Shown piece by piece: positions 16,914 through 25,869 of a stretch of DNA of 64,000 nt. The DNA lies in contig NC_015422.1 of NCBI RefSeq assembly GCF_000204645.1, positions 2,187,001 through 2,251,000 of the forward strand. The letters run 5' to 3'. The notes beneath the pieces are model-generated. The model was given only the letters and a program-made list of their open reading frames with translations, searched no databases and was not told the origin of the DNA. A program made the position numbers and the translations under genes. The first letter of the stretch is position 1. Every line of letters begins with the position of its first letter. The stretch comes from Alicycliphilus denitrificans K601 (lineage in GTDB: Bacteria > Pseudomonadota > Gammaproteobacteria > Burkholderiales > Burkholderiaceae_C).

Positions 16914-17873
16914 ATGCGTCGCGACACCTTCCTGAAATCCCTGGCGGCCCTGGCCGCCGCGGGCAGCCTGCCGCTGTCGGCACAGGCCGCAGTGGCCATC
17001 AAGATGATGCTGCCCGCCAACCCCGGCGGCGGCTGGGACACCACGGGCCGCGCCCTGGGCAAGGCGCTGCAGGACGCGGGCGTGGCCTCCAGCGTCACCT
17101 ACGACAACAAGGGCGGCGCGGCCGGCGCCATTGGCTTGGCGCAGTTCATCAACGGAAGCAAGGGCGACCCGAACGCGCTGATGGTGATGGGCGCAGTGAT
17201 GCTGGGCGGCATCATCACCGGCAAGCCGCCGGTGAACCTGAGCCAGGCCACGCCGATCGCGCGCCTGACGAGCGAGTACAACGTCTTCGTGCTGCCCGCC
17301 AACTCGCCCTTCAAGACCATGGCCGACGTGGTGGCCCAGCTCAAGAAGGACCCGGGCAGCGTGAAGTGGGGCGGCGGCTCGCGCGGCTCCACCGAGCACA
17401 TCGCCGCGGCCATGATCGCGCGCGAGGTGGGCGTGGACCCGGCCAAGATCAACTACGTGGCCTTCCGCGGGGGCGGAGAGGCCACGGCCGCCATCCTGGG
17501 CGGCAACGTGACCGTGGGCGGCAGCGGCTACAGCGAGTTCGCCGAGTACATCACCGCGGGCAAGATGAAGCCCATCGGCGTGACCTCGCCCCAGCGCCTC
17601 AAGGGCCTGAACATCCCCACGCTCAAGGAGCAGGGCATCAACGTGGAGATCGGCAACTGGCGCGGCGTGTACGGCGCGCCCGGCATCACGGCCGAGCAGC
17701 GCAAGGCTCTGACCGCCATGGTGGAGAAGGCCGTCAAGAGCAAGGCCTGGGCCGAGGCGATCCAGAAGAACGACTGGACGCCCGCCTGGCTGGCCGGCGA
17801 CGAGTTCGCCAACTTCGTGGACCAGGAGTTCGCGAGCCTGCGCGCCACCATGGTCAAGTCCGGCATGGTCTGA
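16914..17873 (+). CDS. tctC: Tripartite tricarboxylate transporter substrate-binding protein
   Basis: 319 residues, ATG preceded by AAGGAGA. The signal peptide is MRRDTFLKSLAALAAAGSLPL followed by SAQA, giving periplasmic export. The Bug/TctC fold is shown by MLPANPGGGWDTTGRALGKAL near the N-terminus and RGSTEHIAAAMIA in the middle. It captures a carboxylate (citrate-type in the classical system) and hands it to TctBA. First gene of tctCBA, with the regulatory pair tctDE divergent. Comamonads carry very many orphan Bug proteins; this one has its membrane partners, so a true transporter role is likely. Confidence 0.92.
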   Translation: MRRDTFLKSLAALAAAGSLPLSAQAAVAIKMMLPANPGGGWDTTGRALGKALQDAGVASSVTYDNKGGAAGAIGLAQFINGSKGDPNALMVMGAVMLGGIITGKPPVNLSQATPIARLTSEYNVFVLPANSPFKTMADVVAQLKKDPGSVKWGGGSRGSTEHIAAAMIAREVGVDPAKINYVAFRGGGEATAAILGGNVTVGGSGYSEFAEYITAGKMKPIGVTSPQRLKGLNIPTLKEQGINVEIGNWRGVYGAPGITAEQRKALTAMVEKAVKSKAWAEAIQKNDWTPAWLAGDEFANFVDQEFASLRATMVKSGMV

Positions 17874-17910
17874 CCGTCCGGCGCCGCCCGCGGGCCGGGT
17901 TGCTGCGGCT

Positions 17911-17960
17911 TCGATAGCTGCTGGCGTCCGACCGGCGGGCGTTTCCTGCGTTTTTTTAAT
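17911..17960. repeat. Dispersed AGCGCTT repeat, copy 5 (diverged)
   Basis: TCGATAGCTGCTGGCG keeps one arm and the AGCTAT-side landmark, followed by CCGGCGGGCGTTTCCTGCG and a 7-T run. It lies between tctC and tctB, where the hairpin plus T-run might attenuate transcription, leaving tctC more expressed than tctBA. Confidence 0.6.
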
Positions 17961-18009
17961 TCTCCGGCGCCCGGATGCGGCGCCGCTTCTTTCCCTGGAG
18001 GCTGCAGCC

Positions 18010-18564
18010 ATGTCAGAGCTTGCCCCTTCTTCCGATCCTGCTGCCGCCGACGCGGGCAGCGTGCCGTCCCCGTTCTGGCAGGCCGCCGTGGGCGCGGCCG
18101 TGGTGCTGGTGGCCGCCGGCATGGCCTTTGGCGCGTTGCAGATTCCGGGCGACGCCGGCTACGGCGGCGTGGGCCCCAACTTCCTGCCCTGGGTGTGCGC
18201 CGCGGTGCTGGGCCTGTGCGGCGTGCTGCTGATCCGCGAGGCGCTCACGGGCGGCTACCGCCAGGCGGCTGACCCGGGCGGTGCGCCGCGCGCCGCGCTC
18301 GGGCCGTTCGCCTGGGTCACGGCCGGGCTGCTGCTGAACGCGGCCCTCATCGTCGATCTGGGCTTCATCCTAGGCTGCACGCTGTGCTACGCGCTGGCCG
18401 TGCAGGGCCTGCGCCGCGCCAACGGGCAGACGGGGCGGCTGGCGCCGCGTGCGCTGGCTGTGGACGTGCTCACGGGCCTGGCGATCTCGGCGCCGGTGTT
18501 CTGGCTGTTCACGCAATTCCTGGCCATCAACCTGCCGGGGCTCACTAATACAGGGTGGCTGTAA
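18010..18564 (+). CDS. tctB: Tripartite tricarboxylate transporter small membrane subunit
   Basis: 184 residues with four hydrophobic segments (about 23-42, 57-75, 95-125 and 150-170), starting SPFWQAAVGAAVVLVAAGM and with IPGDAGYGGVGPNFLPW, typical of TctB. The start follows CTGGAGG. It forms the inner-membrane complex with TctA. The stop overlaps the tctA start (TAATG), so the two are translated together at matched levels. Confidence 0.9.
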   Translation: MSELAPSSDPAAADAGSVPSPFWQAAVGAAVVLVAAGMAFGALQIPGDAGYGGVGPNFLPWVCAAVLGLCGVLLIREALTGGYRQAADPGGAPRAALGPFAWVTAGLLLNAALIVDLGFILGCTLCYALAVQGLRRANGQTGRLAPRALAVDVLTGLAISAPVFWLFTQFLAINLPGLTNTGWL

Positions 18565-20093
18565 TGGAGATCTTCGACGCATTGATGGCGGGCTTCGCCA
18601 CGGCGATCTCGCCGGCCAACCTGCTGTGGGCTCTGGTGGGCTGCGCCCTGGGCACGGCCGTGGGCGTGCTGCCGGGCATCGGCCCGGCCGTGGCCGTGGC
18701 CATGCTGCTGCCCATCACCTCCAAGGTGGACATGACGGCCTCGATGATCTTCTTCGCGGGCATCTACTACGGCGCCATGTACGGGGGCTCCACCACCTCC
18801 ATCCTGCTCAACACCCCGGGCGAGACGGCCAGCATGGTCACGGCCATGGAGGGCAACAAGATGGCCAAGAGCGGCCGCGCGGGCGCGGCGCTGGCCACGG
18901 CGGCCATCGGCTCGTTCGTGGCCGGCACCGTGGCCACCGTGGTGGTGACGCTGTTCGCGCCCTCGGTGGCCGAGTTCGCGGTCAAGCTCGGCCCGCCCGA
19001 GTACTTCATGCTCATGGTGCTGGCCTTCACCACCGTCAGCGCCGTGCTCGGCCAGAGCAGCCTGCGCGGCATGACGGCGCTGTTCATCGGCCTGGCCCTG
19101 GGCTGCGTGGGCATGGACCAGATCTCGGGCGCGGCGCGCTACACCGGGGGCAAGATGGAGCTGCTCGACGGCATCGACATCGTGCTCGTGGCCGTGGGCC
19201 TGTTCGCCGTGGCCGAGGTGCTCTACGCCGCGCTCTACGAGGGCAGGGTGGAGGAGTCGCAGAACAAGCTCACGCGCGTGTACATGACGGCGCGCGACTG
19301 GAAGCGCTCGGTGCCCGCCTGGCTGCGCGGCACCCTCATCGGCACGCCGTTCGGCTGCATACCCGCCGGGGGCACCGAGATCCCGACCTTCCTGAGCTAC
19401 GCCACCGAGAAGAAGCTCGCCAAGGGCGAGGACAAGGCCGAGTTCGGCACCAAGGGCGCGATCGAGGGCGTGGCCGGCCCCGAGGCCGCGAACAACGCCA
19501 CGGTGACGGCGGCGCTGATCCCGCTGCTCACGTTGGGCATTCCCACCAGCAACACCACGGCCGTGCTGCTGGGCGCGTTCCAGAACTACGGCATCAACCC
19601 CGGGCCGCAGCTGTTCTCCAGCTCGGCGGCGCTGGTGTGGGCGCTGATCGCGTCGCTGTACATCGGCAACATCATGCTGCTGGTGCTGAACCTGCCCATG
19701 GTGGGCCTGTGGGTGAAGCTCCTGAAGATCCCGCGCCCGCAGCTGTACGCGGGCATCCTGATCTTTGCCACCGTGGGCGCCTACGGCATGCGCCAGAGCA
19801 CGTTCGACCTGTTCCTGCTCTACGCCATTGGCCTGCTGGGCGTGCTCATGCGGCGCTTCGACTTCCCCACCGCGCCGGTGGTGGTGGGCATGATCCTGGG
19901 GCCCCTGGCCGAGGCGCAGATGCGCAACGCCGTCTCCATCGGCGAGGGCAGCTGGTGGATCTTCCTGCAGCGTCCCATGTCGCTGGCACTGATCGTCATC
20001 GTGCTGGCCGTGCTCATCGTGCCGCGCGTGCTGCGCCGCTGGGCCGAGCGCAACCTGGCGCGGCACCACCAGTCGGCCGACGACATCGTCTGA
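18564..20093 (+). CDS. tctA: Tripartite tricarboxylate transporter large membrane subunit
   Basis: 509 residues, about 11-12 membrane helices. Family motifs: [19 protein letters not shown] near residue 35, [20 protein letters not shown] near 75, [20 protein letters not shown] near 270 and [20 protein letters not shown] near 315. It is the permease of the TctCBA secondary transporter, driven by an ion gradient with the help of the TctC binding protein. The ATG overlaps the tctB stop by one base. Confidence 0.94.
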   Translation: MEIFDALMAGFATAISPANLLWALVGCALGTAVGVLPGIGPAVAVAMLLPITSKVDMTASMIFFAGIYYGAMYGGSTTSILLNTPGETASMVTAMEGNKMAKSGRAGAALATAAIGSFVAGTVATVVVTLFAPSVAEFAVKLGPPEYFMLMVLAFTTVSAVLGQSSLRGMTALFIGLALGCVGMDQISGAARYTGGKMELLDGIDIVLVAVGLFAVAEVLYAALYEGRVEESQNKLTRVYMTARDWKRSVPAWLRGTLIGTPFGCIPAGGTEIPTFLSYATEKKLAKGEDKAEFGTKGAIEGVAGPEAANNATVTAALIPLLTLGIPTSNTTAVLLGAFQNYGINPGPQLFSSSAALVWALIASLYIGNIMLLVLNLPMVGLWVKLLKIPRPQLYAGILIFATVGAYGMRQSTFDLFLLYAIGLLGVLMRRFDFPTAPVVVGMILGPLAEAQMRNAVSIGEGSWWIFLQRPMSLALIVIVLAVLIVPRVLRRWAERNLARHHQSADDIV

Positions 20094-20158
20094 CGGGTTC
20101 CCGCCGCCGTTGCGCCCGCTTATCCTTGGCGCTCCATCACGCAAACCAAGGAGACGGC

Positions 20159-22348
20159 ATGCGATCGAACGAACGGATGGGATTGGCGCGCTGGGCCATG
20201 GCGGCCCTCGCGGGGGTTGCCCTGGCGGCCTGCGGCGGGGGCTCTTCGCGGCCCTCCAACGACTTGCCACAGGGCATCAAGGAAATCAGCGCCACCGTGT
20301 ACCCTGCCACTGTCGCAGGCACGGGCGCGACGGCGCAAACGCAGGACCTGCTGACGGGCGGCATAGGCAAGACGGGCCTGGGCGCCGCTGCCGCGCCGGC
20401 CTATGCCGACCCGGCCAACCCCACCGCGGCCGAGCTGCGCCGCAATGCGCTGTATTCCAACTACCGCGGCATCCTGGACCCCATGCCGGGCGGCGGCTAC
20501 GGCCTGCTCTACGGCCCCAACGTCACGGCCGACGGCCGGGTGACTGCCGGCGAGGGCTTGATCCCGGGCCGCGAATACGTGGCCGTGCTCGACGACGGCT
20601 CCGGCCGCAAGCAGACCGTGATCGCCGTGCAGGTGCCCGACAGTTTCAGCGCCAGCAACCCCTGCATCGTGCTCGGCGCCTCGTCGGGCTCGCGCGGCGT
20701 GTATGGCGCCATTGGCACGGCGGGCGAATGGGGCCTCAAGAAGGGCTGCGCCGTGGCGCTGACCGACGCGGGCAAGGGCGTGGGCCTGCACAACCTGGCC
20801 GACGACACGGTCAACAAGATCGACGGCACGCGCGCCACGCGCACAGCCGCAGGTGCCCTGGGCTTCTTTGCCGCCGCCCTGAGCGACGCGGCGCGCGCCG
20901 CCTACGACGCTGCCTTTCCCAACCGCATCGCCATCAAGCACGCGCATTCGCAGCAGAACCCCGAGAAGGACTGGGGCAGCGACACGCTGGCCGCGGGCCG
21001 CTATGCGCTCTATGTGCTGAATGCACGCTACGGCACGGTCGCCAATCCCGTGCCGTTCACCAAGGCCAACACGCTGGTGATCGCGGGCTCGGCCTCCAAT
21101 GGCGGCGCGGCATCGCTGCGCGCGGCCGAGCAGGACGGCGACGGCCTGATCGACGGCGTGGTGGCCTCCGAGCCCGTGACCGAGATGCCGGCCACCGCGG
21201 GCTATGGCATCCGGTTCGGCGGTGCGTCGGTCACGGGCTACGGCAGGACCCTGGCCGAATACACCACCTGGGGCAACATCTACCAGCCCTGCGCGGCGCT
21301 GGCGTCCGCCGCAGCGCTGACGGAGGTGTCGTACTACAACTTCATCGGCCTGGCCGGCATGACCGCGCGCGCCACGGCACGCTGCGACGGCCTGGCGGCC
21401 AAGGGCCTGGTCAGCGGCGCCACCACGGCCGAGCGCGCCGCAGATGCGCTGGCCAAGCTGCGCGCCTACGGCTGGACGGAGGACAACGACACCATGCACA
21501 ACGCCCACTACGGCCTGGGCAACGGCCCCATCCTGTCGGCCATGTACCCCATGGCCTATGGCCGCTTTGGCGCCGATGCCAACCTGTGCAACACCAGCTT
21601 CGCGGCGGCCAGCCCCCTCACCGGCGACGTGGCCGCCGCCGCGCCCGCCGCGCTGGCGCAGAGCTTCGCCACGGCCAACGGCACGGCCAATGGCGCGCCG
21701 GCCACGGTGATCTACAACGACTCGCAGGGCGGGGCCAAGGCCTGGCAGTTCGCGGTGTCGGCATCGACGGGCGTGGCTGACTTCGGGCTGGACAACGCAC
21801 TGTGCCAGCACGCGCTGGTCAGCGGCAGGAACCCGGTGACGGGCGCCGCGCTCACTGCCGCGAGCACGCCCACCAAGGCCGACAGCGACAAGGTGCGCGC
21901 CGGTATCGCCGAGGTGCTGCACAGCGCCAACCTGCGCGGCAAGCCGGCCATCATCGTCGCGGGCCGCAGCGACGCGCTGGTGCCCGTGAACAACAACGCG
22001 CGCGCCTATGCGGCGCTCAACCGCACCATCGAAGGCGCAGCCAGCAAGCTGCGCTACATCGAGGTCGTGAATGGCCAGCACTTCGACGCCTTCCTGCCGC
22101 TTCCGGGCTTCGACACGCGCTTCGTGCCGCTGCACCCGTACTTCAACCAGGCCATGGACGCGATGTGGGCGCACCTCAAGAGCGGCGCGCAGCTCCCAGC
22201 CAGCCAGGTGGTGCGCACCACGCCGCGCGGCGGCGCGCCGGGCGCGGCGCCCGCCATCACGGCGGCCAACGTGCCGCCCTTCGTGGCCACGCCCGCAGCG
22301 GCCGACCAGATCGGCTTCAGCGGCACCTCCATCACCGTGCCGCGCTGA
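20159..22348 (+). CDS. D-(-)-3-hydroxybutyrate oligomer hydrolase (3HBOH family)
   Basis: 729 residues, ATG after AAGGAGACGGC. The N-terminus is a lipoprotein-type signal (ALAGVALAACGGGSS), so the enzyme is exported. The 3HBOH family is recognised by LRRNALYSNYRGILDP near residue 90, the serine-hydrolase stretch IVLGASSGSRGVYGAIG near 175, and a C-terminal AGRSDALVPVNNNARAYAAL with a catalytic-type Asp, followed by VNGQHFDAFL with the His. The enzyme cuts soluble oligomers of 3-hydroxybutyrate released when PHB is depolymerised outside the cell. The stop codon lies inside the 5-base target duplication of the MITE-like element that follows. Not linked to the tct genes functionally except as carbon acquisition. 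Confidence 0.87.
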   Translation: MRSNERMGLARWAMAALAGVALAACGGGSSRPSNDLPQGIKEISATVYPATVAGTGATAQTQDLLTGGIGKTGLGAAAAPAYADPANPTAAELRRNALYSNYRGILDPMPGGGYGLLYGPNVTADGRVTAGEGLIPGREYVAVLDDGSGRKQTVIAVQVPDSFSASNPCIVLGASSGSRGVYGAIGTAGEWGLKKGCAVALTDAGKGVGLHNLADDTVNKIDGTRATRTAAGALGFFAAALSDAARAAYDAAFPNRIAIKHAHSQQNPEKDWGSDTLAAGRYALYVLNARYGTVANPVPFTKANTLVIAGSASNGGAASLRAAEQDGDGLIDGVVASEPVTEMPATAGYGIRFGGASVTGYGRTLAEYTTWGNIYQPCAALASAAALTEVSYYNFIGLAGMTARATARCDGLAAKGLVSGATTAERAADALAKLRAYGWTEDNDTMHNAHYGLGNGPILSAMYPMAYGRFGADANLCNTSFAAASPLTGDVAAAAPAALAQSFATANGTANGAPATVIYNDSQGGAKAWQFAVSASTGVADFGLDNALCQHALVSGRNPVTGAALTAASTPTKADSDKVRAGIAEVLHSANLRGKPAIIVAGRSDALVPVNNNARAYAALNRTIEGAASKLRYIEVVNGQHFDAFLPLPGFDTRFVPLHPYFNQAMDAMWAHLKSGAQLPASQVVRTTPRGGAPGAAPAITAANVPPFVATPAAADQIGFSGTSITVPR

Positions 22349-22349
22349 A

Positions 22350-22586
22350 CCTAGAAACGGTAGTTGACCGCTTGCCATCTTCACGAGAGCCGCATGAACA
22401 CTGAGTTTTGCTGCTTCGCTGACTCTCGCCTGTGAGGTGAACAGCGCTACGCACCCGCCAGCACCGCGCTTGGCGCGCGATGCGGCGTTGCAAATCCTCG
22501 CAATGGCAAAGCCATTGCTGCGGTTTGCGCCTTGCCTGGCACGCCGATCACGGCATTGGCGGGCGCGTACAACTGCCGTTTCTAGG
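22350..22586. mobile_element. MITE-like element, 237 bp, with 5-bp target duplication
   Basis: Both ends read CCTAGAAACGG inward. The terminal inverted repeats extend about 22 bases with three mismatches. The flanks carry CTGAA on each side (22345-22349 and 22587-22591), which looks like a target-site duplication. Inside there is no reading frame of note but a hairpin, GCAATGGC-AAA-GCCATTGC (22500-22518), in a longer imperfect palindrome. It fills most of the gap between the 3HBOH gene and the SYLF gene. No transposase is present, so it would move in trans. Confidence 0.75.
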
Positions 22587-22665
22587 CTGAAAGAGAAACC
22601 GGCACGGGCCACGAAGGGCCGGCGTGCCGGATCGGGATGGGGCCGGCTGCCGCGCAGCCAGCCCG

Positions 22666-23253
22666 TCAGTCGCGGATGCGGGTGATCTTGGAGCCCTGCA
22701 GGGATATGCCCGCCTCGAGCCCCAGGTTGTTGAGCACGTAGCCGGTCACCGGGGTTTCGGCCGTGTTGGTGTCCACGCTGCCGCTGGCGCCCACGCGGCC
22801 GACGGCGACGGTGGCGTCCACGCCCGCGGACCAGCCGTCGCTGGCAAGGAACTTGTCCAAAGCCTCCTGCGTGTTGAACACGTAGATCACGGCGCGCGAC
22901 TGGCCGCCGGCCTGCCAGCCCACCGATGCCGCCGTGGTGCTGTACTGGCCCCGGTCCCGGCCCTGCACGCGCAGCACGCCACGGCCATGCTCCACGCCCA
23001 CGATGAAGCTGCCGCCGATCACCGATGGGAACACCAGCACGCCCTTGGCGCGGCGCACCTGATCGCGCGATCCGGGCGCGGTCTGGTACAGGCGCTCCAG
23101 CGCCGCATTGACGCGCGTATCGAGCGATGTGGAATCCGCGCGCGGCGCGGCCTGGGTGTCGGGCTTGGTGGCCGTGCAGGCCATCATGGACAGGCTGGCG
23201 GCCGCCACCATGGCGGCGGTCGCGGCTGTGCGCAGCGAGATCTTCTGGTTCAT
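22666..23253 (-). CDS. SYLF/Ysc84-domain lipoprotein
   Basis: 195 residues. The signal peptide ends SLSMMAC (Cys26), a lipoprotein site. The mature part is the SYLF (Ysc84-like, lipid-binding) domain: RAKGVLVFPSVIGGSFIVG, GVLRVQGRDRGQYSTTAASV, WQAGGQSRAVIYVFNTQEAL and VDATVAVGRVGASGSVDT. Bacterial members are small periplasmic or outer-membrane-anchored proteins, probably phosphoinositide- or lipid-binding by homology with eukaryotic SYLF proteins; their cell role is not established. It appears monocistronic: a terminator of the sulfur operon lies upstream on the same strand. Confidence 0.85.
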   Translation of the reverse strand: MNQKISLRTAATAAMVAAASLSMMACTATKPDTQAAPRADSTSLDTRVNAALERLYQTAPGSRDQVRRAKGVLVFPSVIGGSFIVGVEHGRGVLRVQGRDRGQYSTTAASVGWQAGGQSRAVIYVFNTQEALDKFLASDGWSAGVDATVAVGRVGASGSVDTNTAETPVTGYVLNNLGLEAGISLQGSKITRIRD

Positions 23254-23392
23254 ACGGACCTTCCTTTTCGAGTGTGTCGTCGGTGTCCGCAGGATAGTGC
23301 GCGGTGCCTGCTCCGGGGACGCGGAGGGCGCAAGTCGCGCTTTCGGCCTACATTCCTCTCACCTTCGGGCCACTCTGCCAGACCAAACGAAA

Positions 23393-23414
23393 AAGGCCTC
23401 CGCAGGGAGGCCTT
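23393..23414 (-). terminator. Rho-independent terminator of the sulfur operon
   Basis: AAGGCCTCC-GCAG-GGAGGCCTT is a perfect 9-base stem with a 4-base loop; on the minus strand it is followed by a T-run (TTTTTCG). It lies 24 bases past the stop of the 55-residue gene. Confidence 0.88.
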
Positions 23415-23437
23415 CTCGCATGTGGGGGCGGGAACAG

Positions 23438-23605
23438 TCAGTCGGGCATGGAGCAATGCCCGCCCGCCGCGGCCTGGCCCGATCCGGCGGCTATCAGCGG
23501 CGGCTCCAGGCGCAGGTCCACGGGCTTGGAGCTGGACCAGTCCCAGGCCAGGAAGGCGGCGAGCGCGGCCCAGAAGACCAGGCGCAGTGTGGTGTGTCTC
23601 GTCAT
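23438..23605 (-). CDS. Small membrane-anchored or exported protein, 55 residues, in sulfur operon
   Basis: Reads MTRHTTLRLVFWAALAAFLA then WDWSSSKPVDLRLEPPLIAA and a tail GGHCSMPD. One N-terminal hydrophobic helix (about 8-20) makes it a signal anchor or cleaved export signal; the tail ends with a single Cys close to the C-terminus next to His and Met. It starts 13 bases after the stop of the YeeE/YedE carrier gene and is followed directly by the operon terminator, so it is very probably a real gene of that unit. I do not recognise the family. The HCSM end could bind metal or accept sulfur, but that is a guess. Confidence 0.6.
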   Translation of the reverse strand: MTRHTTLRLVFWAALAAFLAWDWSSSKPVDLRLEPPLIAAGSGQAAAGGHCSMPD

Positions 23606-23618
23606 GGGGTGGTCCTGG

Positions 23619-24716
23619 TCAGAAGCCGAAATGGCGGCGGATGCGCAGCCCGAAGATGGTGCCCGCGAAGGCCAGCGGCACCCAGATCCAGCCGTGGATA
23701 CTGCCCGTGGAAATGCCCGACAGCATGGCGCCCACGTTGCAGCCGAAGGCCAGGCGCGAGCTGTAGCCCAGAGCCAGCCCGGCGATGAGGGCCACGGCCC
23801 ATTGCGTGCCGTTCAGGGGCCGGGCGTTCGCGGGCTTGCCGGCGGACACCCACAGCGCGCCGCCGAGGATGCCGATGTTGGTGATGCTGGTCACGTCCAT
23901 GAGCACCGTTTCGTGCAGCCGCGCGGCGTTGCCCGGCTGGCTCCAGAACCAGTTGTGCGCCAGGTCGGCCGCGCCGCTGGCCTGGGCCAGCTTGGCTGCC
24001 CACAGGCCGAAGCCGTAGACCACGCCCCAGGGCTGGCCGGCGATGACCAGGTTCAGCGTGGCCAGCACTGCCAGCAGCACCGCGCCCACCATCCATTTGC
24101 GCACCACCAGCGGCCTGGGCGCCTGGCCTGCCGCGGCGCTGGCGCGGCGCACGTACCAGCCCACGGCCACGGCCACGGCGGCCAGCGCCGCCAGGGTGAT
24201 GAGCAGCGCCCGCTCCCAGCCGAACTGGCCGACCAGGCCCACCGGCTGGGAGCGCCCCAGGTCGAGCCAGAAGCCCAGGTGCAGCGAGCCCAGGAAGCTG
24301 CCCAGCGCGAACAGCGGCAGGATGGCGGCGTTCATGGGAATGCCCAGGCCGGCCTTGTACAGCGTGCCGCTGCCGCAGCCGTCTGCTATCTGCATGCACA
24401 GGCCGAACACGAACGCACCCACCAGCAGGCTGACGCTGGGCGGGCCGAGCGCGGCCGTGAGCTCGGGGTAATGGCCCAGCAGCGGCATGGCCAGGGCCGC
24501 GGCCAGCGCCAGCAGCAGGAGCTGGCCCATGACGCCGCTGGCGTCCTTGTCCTCGATGAGCATGCGCCAGCCGGTGGTGAAGCCGAAGCGCTGGCCGGCC
24601 AGCACCGCGCCCAGGCCCAGGCCCACGACGAACAGCGCGGCCTGGCGCGCGGACACGCTCCACAGCAGCCAGCCCGTGAAAACGGCCAGTACGGCCGCGA
24701 GGGGGAGTCGTTTCAT
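23619..24716 (-). CDS. YeeE/YedE family sulfur-compound transporter (TsuA-like)
   Basis: 365 residues, about nine to ten membrane helices. The two diagnostic cysteine segments are present: IADGCGSGTLYKAGLG near 112 and AFGCNVGAMLSGISTGSIHG near 325. TsuA-type proteins carry thiosulfate through the membrane using these cysteines. It lies between a periplasmic rhodanese (upstream, separated by a perfect dispersed-repeat hairpin) and a 55-residue protein (13 bases downstream), forming a sulfur-handling unit. The exact substrate (thiosulfate or another sulfur anion) is inferred from the family. Confidence 0.87.
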   Translation of the reverse strand: MKRLPLAAVLAVFTGWLLWSVSARQAALFVVGLGLGAVLAGQRFGFTTGWRMLIEDKDASGVMGQLLLLALAAALAMPLLGHYPELTAALGPPSVSLLVGAFVFGLCMQIADGCGSGTLYKAGLGIPMNAAILPLFALGSFLGSLHLGFWLDLGRSQPVGLVGQFGWERALLITLAALAAVAVAVGWYVRRASAAAGQAPRPLVVRKWMVGAVLLAVLATLNLVIAGQPWGVVYGFGLWAAKLAQASGAADLAHNWFWSQPGNAARLHETVLMDVTSITNIGILGGALWVSAGKPANARPLNGTQWAVALIAGLALGYSSRLAFGCNVGAMLSGISTGSIHGWIWVPLAFAGTIFGLRIRRHFGF

Positions 24717-24730
24717 GTGAATGGTCTATA

Positions 24731-24790
24731 AAAAAGAGAGCTGCCAGCGCTTGACCATCAAGCGCTGGCAGCCGTTTTGACTATAAACGA
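24731..24790. repeat. Dispersed AGCGCTT repeat, copy 6 (perfect palindrome)
   Basis: GCTGCCAGCGCTTGA-CCA-TCAAGCGCTGGCAGC, a perfect 15-base stem (24740-24754 / 24758-24772). It has A-rich and T-rich flanks and sits between the rhodanese and transporter genes. Such a hairpin would reduce read-through or stabilise the upstream message. Confidence 0.92.
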
Positions 24791-24810
24791 TGCTGCTTTT
24801 AGCGGCTGGC

Positions 24811-25755
24811 TTACTTGGTCTTGCGCTCCCACCACTGCTTGGCGTCGTAGGCCAGTGCCTCGAAGCGGCTGGGCTGGTTGGCCATGGGCGGCGCATCCTT
24901 GGACTGGGTCCAGTCCACCATGGAGCCAGCGTACAGCTTCACGCCGGGCAGGCCCGCGATCTCGGACAGGCCGAACCAGTCGGTCGCGGCCCAGTGGCCG
25001 GTGTTGCAGAAGGCCACCATGTCCTGGCCCTGCTCGCGCTTGACCTTGGCGGCGATCTTCTGGGCCGTGGCCTTGTCCACGAAGGTGGTGGTGCCGGGCA
25101 CGAACCACTGGTTGAAGTCGAGCTGCTGCGCGCCGGGCAGGGTGCCGGCGAGCTTGGCCGCGGGCGCGCGCACCTTGCCCTGGTAGAACGCGTCGGGGCG
25201 CGAGTCCACGAGCGCGGCGTTGTTCAGCTGCACGTGCTGGCCCACGTCGTCGCGCGTGGCCAGCAGGCTGGCGTCGATCTGGGGCTGGTAGGCGCTGCGC
25301 GCCACCTGGGGCACGGCCGCGTCCTGCGCGAGCTTGGCGTCGCTCCAGGCCTTCATGCCGCCGTTAAGGATGGACAGCTCCTTGAGCCCCAGCAGCTTCA
25401 GCGTCCAGTACACGCGCGCCGCGGCGCCGAAGTCGGTGGTGTCGGAGCCGGTCGAGACGACGACTGCATGGGTGCCGGGCGTCAGGCCCAGCGACTGCAC
25501 CAGCTCGGTGAGCTTGGGCGTGTCCGGCAGCTCGCCAGGGTTGCTGGCCGGGCCGCGCCACTTGCCGTAGGGGGCGTTCACGGCGCCGGGGATGTGCTGG
25601 GCGCCGTAGCTGGCGGGGTCGCGGATGTCGATCACGCGCGGCGGCGTGGGCTGCGCCGTCTGGGCGCTGAGCTCGGCCGGCGTCAGCAGCGGCTGGGCGG
25701 CCCAGCCGGCATGGGCGGCCGCGGCGAATACGGCGATGGCGAATAGTTTTTTCAT
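24811..25755 (-). CDS. Periplasmic sulfurtransferase with two rhodanese domains
   Basis: 314 residues from MKKLFAIAVF; the signal peptide ends at AGWA/AQPL. The N-terminal rhodanese domain (about 25-145) has VIDIRDPASYGAQHIPGAVN, but its loop at VVVSTGSDTTDFG has no Cys, so it is catalytically inactive, as usual for tandem rhodaneses. The C-terminal domain has ALVDSRPDAFYQG and the active loop VAFCNTGHWAATDW with Cys250. It would transfer sulfane sulfur, or act as a 3-mercaptopyruvate/thiosulfate sulfurtransferase, in the periplasm. The next gene downstream encodes a sulfur-compound carrier, suggesting that this enzyme processes or supplies its substrate. Confidence 0.87.
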   Translation of the reverse strand: MKKLFAIAVFAAAAHAGWAAQPLLTPAELSAQTAQPTPPRVIDIRDPASYGAQHIPGAVNAPYGKWRGPASNPGELPDTPKLTELVQSLGLTPGTHAVVVSTGSDTTDFGAAARVYWTLKLLGLKELSILNGGMKAWSDAKLAQDAAVPQVARSAYQPQIDASLLATRDDVGQHVQLNNAALVDSRPDAFYQGKVRAPAAKLAGTLPGAQQLDFNQWFVPGTTTFVDKATAQKIAAKVKREQGQDMVAFCNTGHWAATDWFGLSEIAGLPGVKLYAGSMVDWTQSKDAPPMANQPSRFEALAYDAKQWWERKTK

Positions 25756-25869
25756 GGCGGATCCTGGACGGCAAATAGAGAGACTGTCCGCGATTGTCTT
25801 TGCGCCCTTGCCGCAGATCAACGACAGAATCGGATTGTTCTTATGCGTGATGGTGATAAGGGCGCGCCG

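Noticed and set aside
22437..22685. Small frame overlapping the MITE-like element
   Set aside because: Runs out of the element into the SYLF gene in antisense; no support as a gene.
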